Below are positions 33,732 through 41,317 of a stretch of DNA of 64,000 nucleotides, piece by piece (the stretch's first letter is position 1; each line of letters starts with the position of its first letter). Source of the DNA: Arthrobacter oryzae (GTDB lineage: Bacteria; Actinomycetota; Actinomycetes; Actinomycetales; Micrococcaceae); contig NZ_CP132204.1 of assembly GCF_030718995.1 (NCBI RefSeq), positions 434,001 through 498,000 of the forward strand, in the 5' to 3' direction. The notes under the pieces were generated by a model. The model was not told the DNA's origin. It ran no database searches and saw nothing but the letters and a program-made list of their open reading frames with translations. The position numbers and the translations under genes were made by a program.

Positions 33732-35000
33732 TCAGCGGAGCGCGGCCCTGGACGGACGGTAGGCCAGGGCCCAGTACGCCAGCATGGCGATGCCGCACAC
33801 CACGCCCAGGCTGGACACCGTGAGCTGCCACTGTGTCTGCGGGTCCTTGCCCCATTCCTGGGCGCCCGCCATCACGGCCAGGTACTTGGGCGTCAGGTAG
33901 AACGCCACCACGGAGGCAGCCACGATGGCCCACCCGGCGAGCCGCATCCGCCCGTCCTTCGAGGGGACGCGGTGCAGCGCGAACGCCATGGACGGAAGCG
34001 CCACGGCCATCCACACCCAGTGGTGGGACCAGGAGACCGGGCTGATGAGGAGCATGAGCACGGCGGTGGCGGACACGGCCACGAAGTTCTCGTCGGCGTC
34101 CACCGCCCATTTGATGACGAGCGCCGCCACGCCCACCAGCGCCAGGGACAGGACCAGCCACACGGCGCTGGTGAGTCCGGAGTCCGGCAGGCCGAGGTGG
34201 AGCAGCAGGCCTTTAACGGACAGGTTGTCCACGTAGCCGGGCCCGCCGATCCGTCCGGTGTCCGGCAGGATTTTGGTCCAGAACGTCAGCGAGGCATGCG
34301 GGAGCACGGCCCAGGACAAAGCAATGGAACCGAAGAAGCCCGCAGCCATCCAGCCGAGCGCCTTGAAGTCCCGGCGAACCAGGAAGTACAGCCCGAACGC
34401 GAGCGGCGTCAACTTGATCCCTGCCGCCAGGCCGATCAGCAGTCCGGCCGGCCACCGCAACTCACCGGCCCTCGACTTCCCGTACAGCGCGAAGTCCGCG
34501 AGGATCAGGCCCATCAGGATGATGTTGATCTGGCCGAAGTCGAACGTGTCGCGCCACGGGCCCAGCAGCAGGATCGCCGCCGTTCCCGTGAGCGCCACGA
34601 CCCGGAACCGCCAGTCGGCGAACGTATCCTTCCAGCGGCGGAGCCCGAAGTAGTGCCGGGCCAGCCACGCGGACACGACGGCGGCGCCCGCCAGCGCCGT
34701 CGTGATGAAGATGAGGCTGCTCGCGCCGATGCTGAGCGTGGCCAGCAGCGCGAACAGCAGCGCGGCGAACGGCGGATAGGTGAACGGAAGGCCGTCGCGC
34801 GGCGCATACAGCTCGTTGACCCCGGTCTCGTCAGTCTGCAGCACCCGGCTGCCGCCGTAGTAGTAGACCTCAAAGTCGTTCATCAGCGGAATGTACGCGG
34901 AGTACAGAACCACAAGGGCAAGGACGACGGCGGCAGCGCCGGCCGCCGTCGCGAGCCAGCCGCGGGTGGTGGCCGATGCGGCCCGTAGCGAGGTGGTCAC
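33732..35000 (-). CDS. GT87-type membrane mannosyltransferase homologue (copy 2)
   Basis: 422 residues with about ten membrane helices, collinear with the copy at 30167. Matching blocks are 'FEVYYYGGSRVL', 'FTYPPFAALLFALLA', 'GPWRDTFDFGQINIILMGLILADF', 'GIKLTPLAFGLYFLVRRDF', 'GRIGGPGYVDNLSVKGLLLHLG' and 'SWSHHWVWM'. It starts 6 bp after metB ends, so it is probably read from the cbs-metB transcript. It likely adds a sugar from a polyprenyl phosphate donor to a cell-envelope glycolipid; acceptor unknown. Confidence 0.88.
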   Translation of the reverse strand: MTTSLRAASATTRGWLATAAGAAAVVLALVVLYSAYIPLMNDFEVYYYGGSRVLQTDETGVNELYAPRDGLPFTYPPFAALLFALLATLSIGASSLIFITTALAGAAVVSAWLARHYFGLRRWKDTFADWRFRVVALTGTAAILLLGPWRDTFDFGQINIILMGLILADFALYGKSRAGELRWPAGLLIGLAAGIKLTPLAFGLYFLVRRDFKALGWMAAGFFGSIALSWAVLPHASLTFWTKILPDTGRIGGPGYVDNLSVKGLLLHLGLPDSGLTSAVWLVLSLALVGVAALVIKWAVDADENFVAVSATAVLMLLISPVSWSHHWVWMAVALPSMAFALHRVPSKDGRMRLAGWAIVAASVVAFYLTPKYLAVMAGAQEWGKDPQTQWQLTVSSLGVVCGIAMLAYWALAYRPSRAALR

Positions 35001-35006
35001 CGGCTG

Positions 35007-36176
35007 CTAACTGCCCGTCCCGATGAAGGTGAGGGCGTGCTCCAGGTCCGCGATGAGGTCCTCGACGTCCTCGATGCCGCAGGACAGCCGGATCAGGTTG
35101 ACCGGAACAGCGAGTTCGGTTCCCTTGACGGAGGCGTGCGTCATTTCCGAGGGGTAGTTCATGAGCGACTCTATGCCGCCCAGGGACTCGGCCAGGGTGA
35201 ACACGGACGTGTTTTCCGCGACCGTGCGGGCCGCGGCTTCGCCGCCCTTGAACTGCACGGACACCATGCCGCCGAACTTCTTCATCTGCTTCCTGGCCAG
35301 TTCGTGGCCGGGGTGCGAGGGCAGGCCCGGGTACAGCACGGCTTCCACCTCGGGCCGCTGCAGCAGCCATTCGGCCACTGCCTGGCCGTTGTCGCTGTGC
35401 CGGTCCATCCGGACACCGAGGGTCTTGAGCCCGCGGGTGGTGAGAAAGGCATCCATCGGGCCGGACACGGCGCCGACGGCGAACTGGACGAAGCCGATCT
35501 TCTCCGCAAGCCCGGCGTCGTTGACCACGATCGCGCCGCCCACGACGTCGGAGTGGCCGCCGATGTACTTGGTGGTGGAGTGCACCACGATGTCCGCTCC
35601 GAGTGCCAGCGGGGTCTGCAGGTAGGGCGAGGCGAAGGTGTTGTCCACCACGAGGAGGGCGCCGGCGTCGTGCGCCAGTTTGGCGAGCGCCTCAATATCG
35701 GTGATCTTCATCATCGGGTTGGATGGGGTCTCCACCCACACGAGGCGGGTCTTGTTGGCCGCGATGGCAGCCGCGACGGCGTCGAGGTCGGCCATGTCCA
35801 CGGGGGTGTTCCCGATCCCCCAGTCGCCCAGCACGCGGCTGATCAGGCGGTAGGTTCCGCCGTAGGCGTCGTTGCCCAGCACGATGTGGTCCCCGGGGCG
35901 GGTGAGTGCCCGGATGAGGGAGTCCTCCGCGGCCAGGCCCGAGCTGAAGGAGTACGCGTGCGAGCCGCCTTCGAGCGCCGCCAGCTGTTCCTGCAGGGCG
36001 TCGCGGGTGGGGTTGCCGCCGCGGCCGTACTCGTAGCCGTCACGGAGCCCGCCAATGCCGTCCTGGGCATAGGTGGAGCTGAAGTGCAGCGGGGGTACAA
36101 CGGCGCCGGTGCGTGGCTCGAAGGCCTGGCCGGCGTGGACGGCGCGGGTGTTGAACCCTTGGTTTTCGTGGGACAT
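35007..36176 (-). CDS. metB: Cystathionine gamma-synthase / gamma-lyase
   Basis: 389 residues. PLP-binding Lys is in VHSTTKYIGGHSD (about residue 200); the PLP phosphate region is 'FSSGLAAEDSLI'. 'YEYGRGGNPTRDALQEQLAALEGG' and 'ESLGGIESLMNYPSEMTH' are standard for Cys/Met-metabolism PLP enzymes. It lies 51 bp downstream of cbs, the mycobacterial-type arrangement. Together they may run reverse transsulfuration (homocysteine to cysteine), with this enzyme acting as the gamma-lyase. Synthase and lyase activities cannot be separated by sequence here. Confidence 0.92.
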   Translation of the reverse strand: MSHENQGFNTRAVHAGQAFEPRTGAVVPPLHFSSTYAQDGIGGLRDGYEYGRGGNPTRDALQEQLAALEGGSHAYSFSSGLAAEDSLIRALTRPGDHIVLGNDAYGGTYRLISRVLGDWGIGNTPVDMADLDAVAAAIAANKTRLVWVETPSNPMMKITDIEALAKLAHDAGALLVVDNTFASPYLQTPLALGADIVVHSTTKYIGGHSDVVGGAIVVNDAGLAEKIGFVQFAVGAVSGPMDAFLTTRGLKTLGVRMDRHSDNGQAVAEWLLQRPEVEAVLYPGLPSHPGHELARKQMKKFGGMVSVQFKGGEAAARTVAENTSVFTLAESLGGIESLMNYPSEMTHASVKGTELAVPVNLIRLSCGIEDVEDLIADLEHALTFIGTGS

Positions 36177-36227
36177 GGAGTTCCTTTCGGCTGCTGATCG
36201 TTCCTGGAGATCGTGCCTGGAGCAGGA

Positions 36228-37613
36228 TTAGTGGCTGAGGTAGGCGAGGAGGTCGTGGCGGGTCAGGATGCCCACCGGGGCGCCGACGAACGTCACCATC
36301 ACGGTGTCCACGTCGGAAAGCAGTTCGCGGGCCGCGGAAATGGTTTCCAGAGACCCGATCACGGGCAGCCTGGGCCCCATGTGTTCGGAGATCTTGTCCG
36401 TCAGCTTCGCTTCGCCGCGGAACAGCTTGGAGGTGAGGCTCCGTTCGTCCACGGCGCCCAGTACTTCACCCATGACCACCGGCGGTTCCTGGGAGAGGAC
36501 GGGGATGTGGGAGACGCCGTACTCGTTCATGATGTTGATGACATCGCGGACGGTTTCGTTCGGGTGGATGTGCACCAGCTCCGGGAGTTCACCGGTCTTC
36601 GACTTGAGCACCTCGCCCACCGAATCCTCTTCGCCGCCGGACAGGAACCCGTAGGACCGCATCCACTGGTCGTTGAAGATCTTGGCCAGGTAGCCGCGGC
36701 CCGAATCGGGCAGGATCACTACCACCACGGCGTCCTCGGGCAGGTCCTTGGCTACCCGCACGGCTGCCACCACGGCCATGCCGGAGGATCCGCCCACCAG
36801 CAGGCCCTCTTCGCGGGCCAGCCTGCGGGTCATCTCGAAGGACTCGGCATCACTGACGGCAATCACGTCGTCCGGAACGGCTTTGTCGTAGTTGGCCGGC
36901 CACATGTCCTCGCCCACGCCCTCCACGAAATACGGCCGGCCGGTACCGCCCGAGTACACGGAACCTGCCGGATCGGCGCCAATGATCCGCACGCGTCCGC
37001 CGTCGGCTTCTGGCCGGTTGGCGGAAACTTCCTTGAGGTATCGCCCGGTTCCGGTGATGGTGCCGCCTGTGCCGGCTCCGATCACGCAGTGGGTGATCCG
37101 ACCGTCGGTGTCGCGCCAGATTTCGGGTCCGGTGGTTTCGTAATGGCTGCCGGGGGCCGCGGGGTTGGAGAACTGGTCCGGTTTGTAGGCACCGGGAATT
37201 TCGGTGACCAGGCGGTCCGACACGCTGTAGTAGCTCTGCGGGCTGTCCGGGGCGACGGCGGTGGGCGTCACCACCACTTCGGCCCCGTACGCCTGAAGGA
37301 CGGCGCGCTTGTCCTCGCCCACCTTGTCCGGCACGACGAAGACGCAGCGGTAGCCCTTCTGCTGGGCAACCAATGCCAGGCCAACACCAGTGTTGCCCGA
37401 CGTGGGTTCAACAATGGTTCCGCCGGGGAGCAGCTTGCCGTCCCGCTCGGCCTCCTCGATCATCTTCGCCGCGATCCGGTCCTTGATGGACCCGCCCGGG
37501 TTCAGGTATTCCACCTTGGCCAGGACGGTGGCTTTGATGCCGTCGGTGACGTGGTTGAGCTTGACGAGGGGCGTATTGCCGATGAGGTCCAGGACGGACG
37601 GGGCGTACTTCAT
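36228..37613 (-). CDS. cbs: Cystathionine beta-synthase
   Basis: 461 residues. The fold-type II PLP domain (1-320) has PLP Lys in NPGGSIKDRIAAKMI (about residue 45), phosphate loop PTSGNTGVGLAL and the C-terminal GGSSGMAVVAA. Two CBS domains fill about 340-460 ('VHIHPNETVRDVINIMNEYGVSHIPVLS', 'AAREL-LSDVDTVMVTFVGAPVGILTRHDLLAYL'). No N-terminal heme domain, as usual in bacteria. It condenses homocysteine with serine (or acetylserine with sulfide in some homologues). It is the first gene of the cbs-metB unit; no strong ribosome site is seen before its ATG. Confidence 0.93.
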   Translation of the reverse strand: MKYAPSVLDLIGNTPLVKLNHVTDGIKATVLAKVEYLNPGGSIKDRIAAKMIEEAERDGKLLPGGTIVEPTSGNTGVGLALVAQQKGYRCVFVVPDKVGEDKRAVLQAYGAEVVVTPTAVAPDSPQSYYSVSDRLVTEIPGAYKPDQFSNPAAPGSHYETTGPEIWRDTDGRITHCVIGAGTGGTITGTGRYLKEVSANRPEADGGRVRIIGADPAGSVYSGGTGRPYFVEGVGEDMWPANYDKAVPDDVIAVSDAESFEMTRRLAREEGLLVGGSSGMAVVAAVRVAKDLPEDAVVVVILPDSGRGYLAKIFNDQWMRSYGFLSGGEEDSVGEVLKSKTGELPELVHIHPNETVRDVINIMNEYGVSHIPVLSQEPPVVMGEVLGAVDERSLTSKLFRGEAKLTDKISEHMGPRLPVIGSLETISAARELLSDVDTVMVTFVGAPVGILTRHDLLAYLSH

Positions 37614-37699
37614 AGGTACAAAGTTACCGTCTCGGACCTGTTCCCCCTGCCTCGGCGGCGGGCCGCGCCCGCGCCCCGGGCCGGAGCGTCCCCCGGCGG

Positions 37700-38140
37700 C
37701 TACGCTCCGATGTCGTTCGCAGCGGCTTCAGGGCTGGCGGCAGGGTTGGAGCCGGGTTCGGCGTTCTGCCACAGGCCAACGATGTTGCCCTCGCTGTCCT
37801 TGAAGTAGGCGTTCCATCCCATGCCCGGAACCTCCATCTTGGCCCGGTAGACCGCGCCGCCCAGAGCGGCGATCTTCTCAAGCGCTGCATCGATGTCCTC
37901 GACGTCAACCGTGACAACCGGGGCGGTCAGGTCACCGCGCTTGAACAGCCCGCCATTGATCGCCCCGGGAACTGTGGGCCTGCCCTCCTGGTCCATCGGC
38001 GTCGTCATCGCCAGGCTGTATTCCATCTCCGGCAGGACCTGAAATTCCCACCCGAAAGCGGATGTGTAGAAGCCCCGTGCGCGGTTTTCGTCGTCCGCGG
38101 GGATCTCGAAGTGCACCACTCCTCCGGCCACTGTTCTCAC
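37700..38140 (-). CDS. VOC-family (glyoxalase-like) protein
   Basis: 146 residues forming two beta-alpha-beta-beta-beta repeats. It starts 'VVHFEIPADDENRARGFYTSAFGWEF' (His/Glu metal positions typical of the superfamily) and ends with 'YFKDSEGNIVGLWQNAEPG', the usual second metal-binding Glu-Gly-Asn motif. The protein is of the 27-kDa-antigen/YCR-like kind often annotated as glyoxalase/bleomycin resistance. The substrate is not predictable. It stands alone on the minus strand, divergent from the AlkA-like gene. Confidence 0.88.
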   Translation of the reverse strand: MRTVAGGVVHFEIPADDENRARGFYTSAFGWEFQVLPEMEYSLAMTTPMDQEGRPTVPGAINGGLFKRGDLTAPVVTVDVEDIDAALEKIAALGGAVYRAKMEVPGMGWNAYFKDSEGNIVGLWQNAEPGSNPAASPEAAANDIGA

Positions 38141-38283
38141 CTGGTCCTACCCTCTGGCCCCATAGGCCGGCGCGGGCGGTCCGCGCCACATCTGGAGTCT
38201 AGGCCCGGCTCGCCGCGACGGGCAGGGCCGTTCGGCCTTGCTGGTTTTCCTGGCCTGTCAGCCCTGCGTGGGACGATAGTCCC

Positions 38284-39264
38284 ATGACCATCGCAGACGT
38301 CCCCGCCGGCCTGGCCGCCGCGGCGGACGCCTCGCTGCGGTGGCATCCCGGCGGCCCCTTCAACCTCCTGCAGAGCCTCGGCACGCTCATGCGCGGGAAC
38401 GGGGATCCGGCGTTCTCGCCGGGGCCGGACGGGCTCTGGATGGCCTTCACGACGCCGGGCGGCCCGGTGACCCTGCGTGTCACCGTTTCCGGGGATCCGC
38501 GCGAACCGGCGGTTGATGTCCAGGCCTGGGGGCCGGGCTCGGACCAGGCCGTGGCCGCCGCGCCGCGGATGCTGGGCAGCGGGGACGACTGGTCCGCTTT
38601 CGACCACCCCGAGTTCCACGCCACGCTCCCCCGGATGGTGGTGGAGGCACGACGCCGGAACCTGGCGCTGCGGCTCCCGGCCACCGGCCGCATGGTCGAT
38701 TCCCTGGTGCCCACCATTCTTGAGCAGAAGGTCACCGTCATCGAAGCCCGGCGGGGCTACCGCTACCTGGTGTACCGCTTTGGCGACGCCGCCCCCGGCG
38801 CCGGCGCGGCCGCACCGGCCGGGCTCCGCCTCCAGCCCACGCCGGAGCAGTGGCTGCGCATCCCGTCGTGGGAATGGCACAAGGCAGGCGTTGGCCCGCA
38901 GCGGTCGGCGACCGTCATGCGGGCGCTGCGTTCCGCCGTCGCCCTTGAACGGCTGGCGGCGGTGCCGGCGGCGGAGGCGGCAGCCACAATGCAGACCATT
39001 CCCGGTATCGGCGTGTGGACCACGGCGGAAGTGGTGCAGCGGACCCACGGCTGCCCGGACTCCATCGCGGTGGGCGACTACCATCTCGCGGCCTACGTCG
39101 GGGCCGCGCTGACCGGCCGGAGGACGGACGACGCCGGGATGCTGAGGCTGCTGGCCCCGTGGCAAGGGCACCGGCAGCGGGTAGTGCGGATGATCGGCCT
39201 CAGCGGGTTCCGGAAACCCACGTTCGGCCCCCGCATGACCATCCAGGACCACCGCCGCCACTAG
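38284..39264 (+). CDS. AlkA-like DNA-3-methyladenine glycosylase (HhH-GPD)
   Basis: 326 residues. The C-terminal half has the helix-hairpin-helix IPGIGVWTTAEVV (about residues 240-252) and the catalytic Asp in VGDYHLAAYVG (about 262), as in AlkA. The N-terminal half is a beta-rich domain. It removes alkylated bases in base-excision repair. It lacks the Ada domains sometimes fused in actinobacteria. The gene is followed by half of a family B repeat. Confidence 0.87.
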   Translation: MTIADVPAGLAAAADASLRWHPGGPFNLLQSLGTLMRGNGDPAFSPGPDGLWMAFTTPGGPVTLRVTVSGDPREPAVDVQAWGPGSDQAVAAAPRMLGSGDDWSAFDHPEFHATLPRMVVEARRRNLALRLPATGRMVDSLVPTILEQKVTVIEARRGYRYLVYRFGDAAPGAGAAAPAGLRLQPTPEQWLRIPSWEWHKAGVGPQRSATVMRALRSAVALERLAAVPAAEAAATMQTIPGIGVWTTAEVVQRTHGCPDSIAVGDYHLAAYVGAALTGRRTDDAGMLRLLAPWQGHRQRVVRMIGLSGFRKPTFGPRMTIQDHRRH

Positions 39265-39297
39265 CCGCCGCCACTGACTACACAGCGCGATCTATAC

Positions 39298-39320
39298 AGC
39301 GCGAACGGACACGTGCGGCC
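39298..39320 (+). repeat. Family B repeat, single half-element
   Basis: AGCGCGAACGGACACGTGCG begins at 39298. It matches the left arm of the family B copies, but there is no matching right arm within 100 bp. A fragment CAGCGCGA at 39283-39290 just upstream repeats its first bases. It lies 33 bp after the glycosylase stop. Confidence 0.75.
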
Positions 39321-39440
39321 CCGCCGCTGTGGCCGCCACTGTGGACGCCCCCGCCCGCCGGGTATAGCGTGGCGGCATGGCGCCCGGCAGTCAGAACCGC
39401 CGGCAGCCAGAACGCCATGACCCGCAGCCTGGAGCGTCCC

Positions 39441-40409
39441 GTGATTCACACCCGGAAACTCACCAAGAACGTCACGGTCAAGAAGGAAACCGTCGAGGCC
39501 GTCAAGGGCGTCGACATCGACGTCGCCCCGGGTGAACTCGTGGCGTTCCTTGGCCCCAACAGCGCGGGCAAATCCACCACCCTGCGGATGCTGACCACGC
39601 TGCTCCGGCCCACCTCAGGAACTGCAACGGTGGCCGGCGTCGACGTGTCAGCAGACCCGGCCGGGGTACGGGCACGGATCGGGTACATCGGCCAGGGCAA
39701 CGGCGGCGGCCACAGTTTCCGGGTGATTGATGAACTGGTCATGCAGGGACGGTTCTACGGCATGAACACCGCCGATGCCGCCGCCAGGGCGCAGGAGCTG
39801 CTGACGTCCCTGGACCTGGCCGACCTCGCCAAACGCACGGTCATCAAACTCTCCGGCGGGCAGCGGCGCCGGATGGACGTGGCCCTGGGCCTCATGCACT
39901 CACCGCAGCTGCTGTTCCTGGACGAACCGTCCACCGGCATGGACCCGCAGAACAGGGCCAACCTGTGGGAACACATCATGCGGATGCGGGCCGAGCGCGG
40001 GACCACCATCGTCCTCACCACGCACTACATGGACGAAGCCGACTCCATGTCCGAGCGGGTGATCGTCATTGACCACGGCCGGATCATTGCCGACGATACC
40101 GCGGCCCGCCTCAAGGCCAACCTGGCCGGTGACCTGCTGGCCGTGGACGTGGCGGCCGATGCAGCGGCCGGCGTCCGCGGGCTGCTGGGGCGGGCGGCCG
40201 CCGGCGGTGACGTGCAGGAGAACACGCACGACGGCGTGGTCAGCTTCCGCCTCCGGCTTACTGAAGGGGCCCGGCTGGCGCCCGGTTTGCTGAAGGAAAT
40301 GCACGACGCCGGCGCTCCCGCCCAGTCCCTGGAGCTGAAGCCGCCCACGCTGGACGACGTGTTCCTGGAGCTGACCGGCCGCAACCTCAGGGAAGGGGCG
40401 AACCGCTGA
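39441..40409 (+). CDS. Daunorubicin-resistance-type ABC transporter ATP-binding protein (DrrA-like)
   Basis: 322 residues from the GTG at 39441, chosen for GGAG seven bases upstream; an in-frame ATG at 39417 has none. Walker A is GPNSAGKST (Ser where Gly is usual, still fitting G-x-x-x-x-G-K-S), signature LSGGQRRRMDVALGL, Walker B LLFLDEPSTGMD, switch His in LTTHYMDEAD. The C-terminal ~90 residues form the DrrA-type extension ending 'PTLDDVFLELTGRNLREG'. The stop overlaps the permease start (TGATG). It powers export; substrate unknown. Confidence 0.92.
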   Translation: MIHTRKLTKNVTVKKETVEAVKGVDIDVAPGELVAFLGPNSAGKSTTLRMLTTLLRPTSGTATVAGVDVSADPAGVRARIGYIGQGNGGGHSFRVIDELVMQGRFYGMNTADAAARAQELLTSLDLADLAKRTVIKLSGGQRRRMDVALGLMHSPQLLFLDEPSTGMDPQNRANLWEHIMRMRAERGTTIVLTTHYMDEADSMSERVIVIDHGRIIADDTAARLKANLAGDLLAVDVAADAAAGVRGLLGRAAAGGDVQENTHDGVVSFRLRLTEGARLAPGLLKEMHDAGAPAQSLELKPPTLDDVFLELTGRNLREGANR

Positions 40410-41239
40410 TGACTGTGCAGGGTACCCCCGGCTTCGTGAAGAAAGCCGGCCTCGGCCAGGTCCTCCATGACACGAGGTACGTGTTCTGGCGGGAGATGCT
40501 GCTGCCACTGCGCGACCCCTTTTCGCTGGTCTTTTCGCTGCTCCAGCCGCTCGTCTTCCTGGGCCTGTTCGGGCCGCTGCTCGTTTCCGCCGTGGGGGCG
40601 CCGGCGTTCGGCGGGCAGTCCACCCTGCAATGGTTCCTGCCCGGTGTGGTGGTGATGATCGCGTTGTTCGGGACGTCCATGACCGGCTCCAACCTGCAGT
40701 ATGAGCTGATGACGGGTTCCTACGAGCGGATCCTTGCCACGCCGCTGTCCCGCTCGTCCCTGATGATCGGGCGGGCCTTGAAGGAATGGGCGCCGCTGGT
40801 GGTGCAGGGGTTGCTGATCGCCCTGGTCTGCATCCCGTTCGGCTTCGTCTTCTATCCGCTGCACGTGCTGTTTGGCCTGGTCATCCTGGGCATCTTCGGC
40901 ATCGGCCTCGGCGCGTTGTCCTACTCGCTGGCCCTGGTCTCGCAGAACAAGGAGTGGATCTTCTGGGGTGTGCAGCAGACGCTGCTGTTCCCGCTCATGA
41001 TCCTCTCCGGCATCATGCTGCCCATCGAAGCGGGGCCTGACTGGATGAAGATTGCCAGCTTGTTCAACCCGCTGACTTATCTCGTCAATGCGGAGCGGGA
41101 GCTGTTCGCGGGGAACAAGCGGGAGCTGTTCGCGGGGAACATTGGTGCGGACACGCTTCTGGGGCTCATCGCGGCGGCGGTGACTGCCGCCGTCGGGCTC
41201 GTGGTGGGAGTCCGGGCCATCAACCGGAACGTCAGCTAG
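40409..41239 (+). CDS. ABC-2 type permease (DrrB-like)
   Basis: 276 residues with six predicted membrane helices and the ABC-2 motif region 'LIGRALKEWAPLVVQGLLIALVCIPFGF'-like segment (about residues 115-150) and 'FPLMILSGIMLPIEAGPDWMKIASLFNPLTYLVNAER'. It partners the preceding ATPase as an exporter of a drug or lipid. A perfect in-frame 24-bp duplication inserts an extra R-E-L-F-A-G-N-K octapeptide in the last extracellular loop (41096-41143), which looks recent. Confidence 0.9.
   Translation: MTVQGTPGFVKKAGLGQVLHDTRYVFWREMLLPLRDPFSLVFSLLQPLVFLGLFGPLLVSAVGAPAFGGQSTLQWFLPGVVVMIALFGTSMTGSNLQYELMTGSYERILATPLSRSSLMIGRALKEWAPLVVQGLLIALVCIPFGFVFYPLHVLFGLVILGIFGIGLGALSYSLALVSQNKEWIFWGVQQTLLFPLMILSGIMLPIEAGPDWMKIASLFNPLTYLVNAERELFAGNKRELFAGNIGADTLLGLIAAAVTAAVGLVVGVRAINRNVS
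41096..41143 (+). repeat. 24-bp in-frame tandem duplication inside permease gene
   Basis: Units 41096-41119 and 41120-41143 agree at 22 of 24 positions, differing only in the last codon (AAG versus ATT). The duplication yields RELFAGNK-RELFAGNI in the protein. Confidence 0.92.
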
Positions 41240-41246
41240 CGGGCGG

Positions 41247-41309
41247 GGCCTTAACTGTCCGTTCGCGCTTCCCCCACCGCAGGCTGAGCGCGAACGGACA
41301 CTTGCGGCC
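41247..41309. repeat. Family B palindromic repeat, copy with arms in reversed order
   Basis: The left part 41247-41269 (GGCC...CTGTCCGTTCGCGCT) and right part 41287-41309 (AGCGCGAACGGACACTTGCG...) are reverse complements with a few mismatches near GGCC. They flank a 17-bp spacer. Compared with the 15127 copy, the GCGC ends point inward instead of outward. It lies between the convergent ABC permease and acyl-CoA ligase genes. Confidence 0.88.
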
Positions 41310-41317
41310 CTCCCGGA

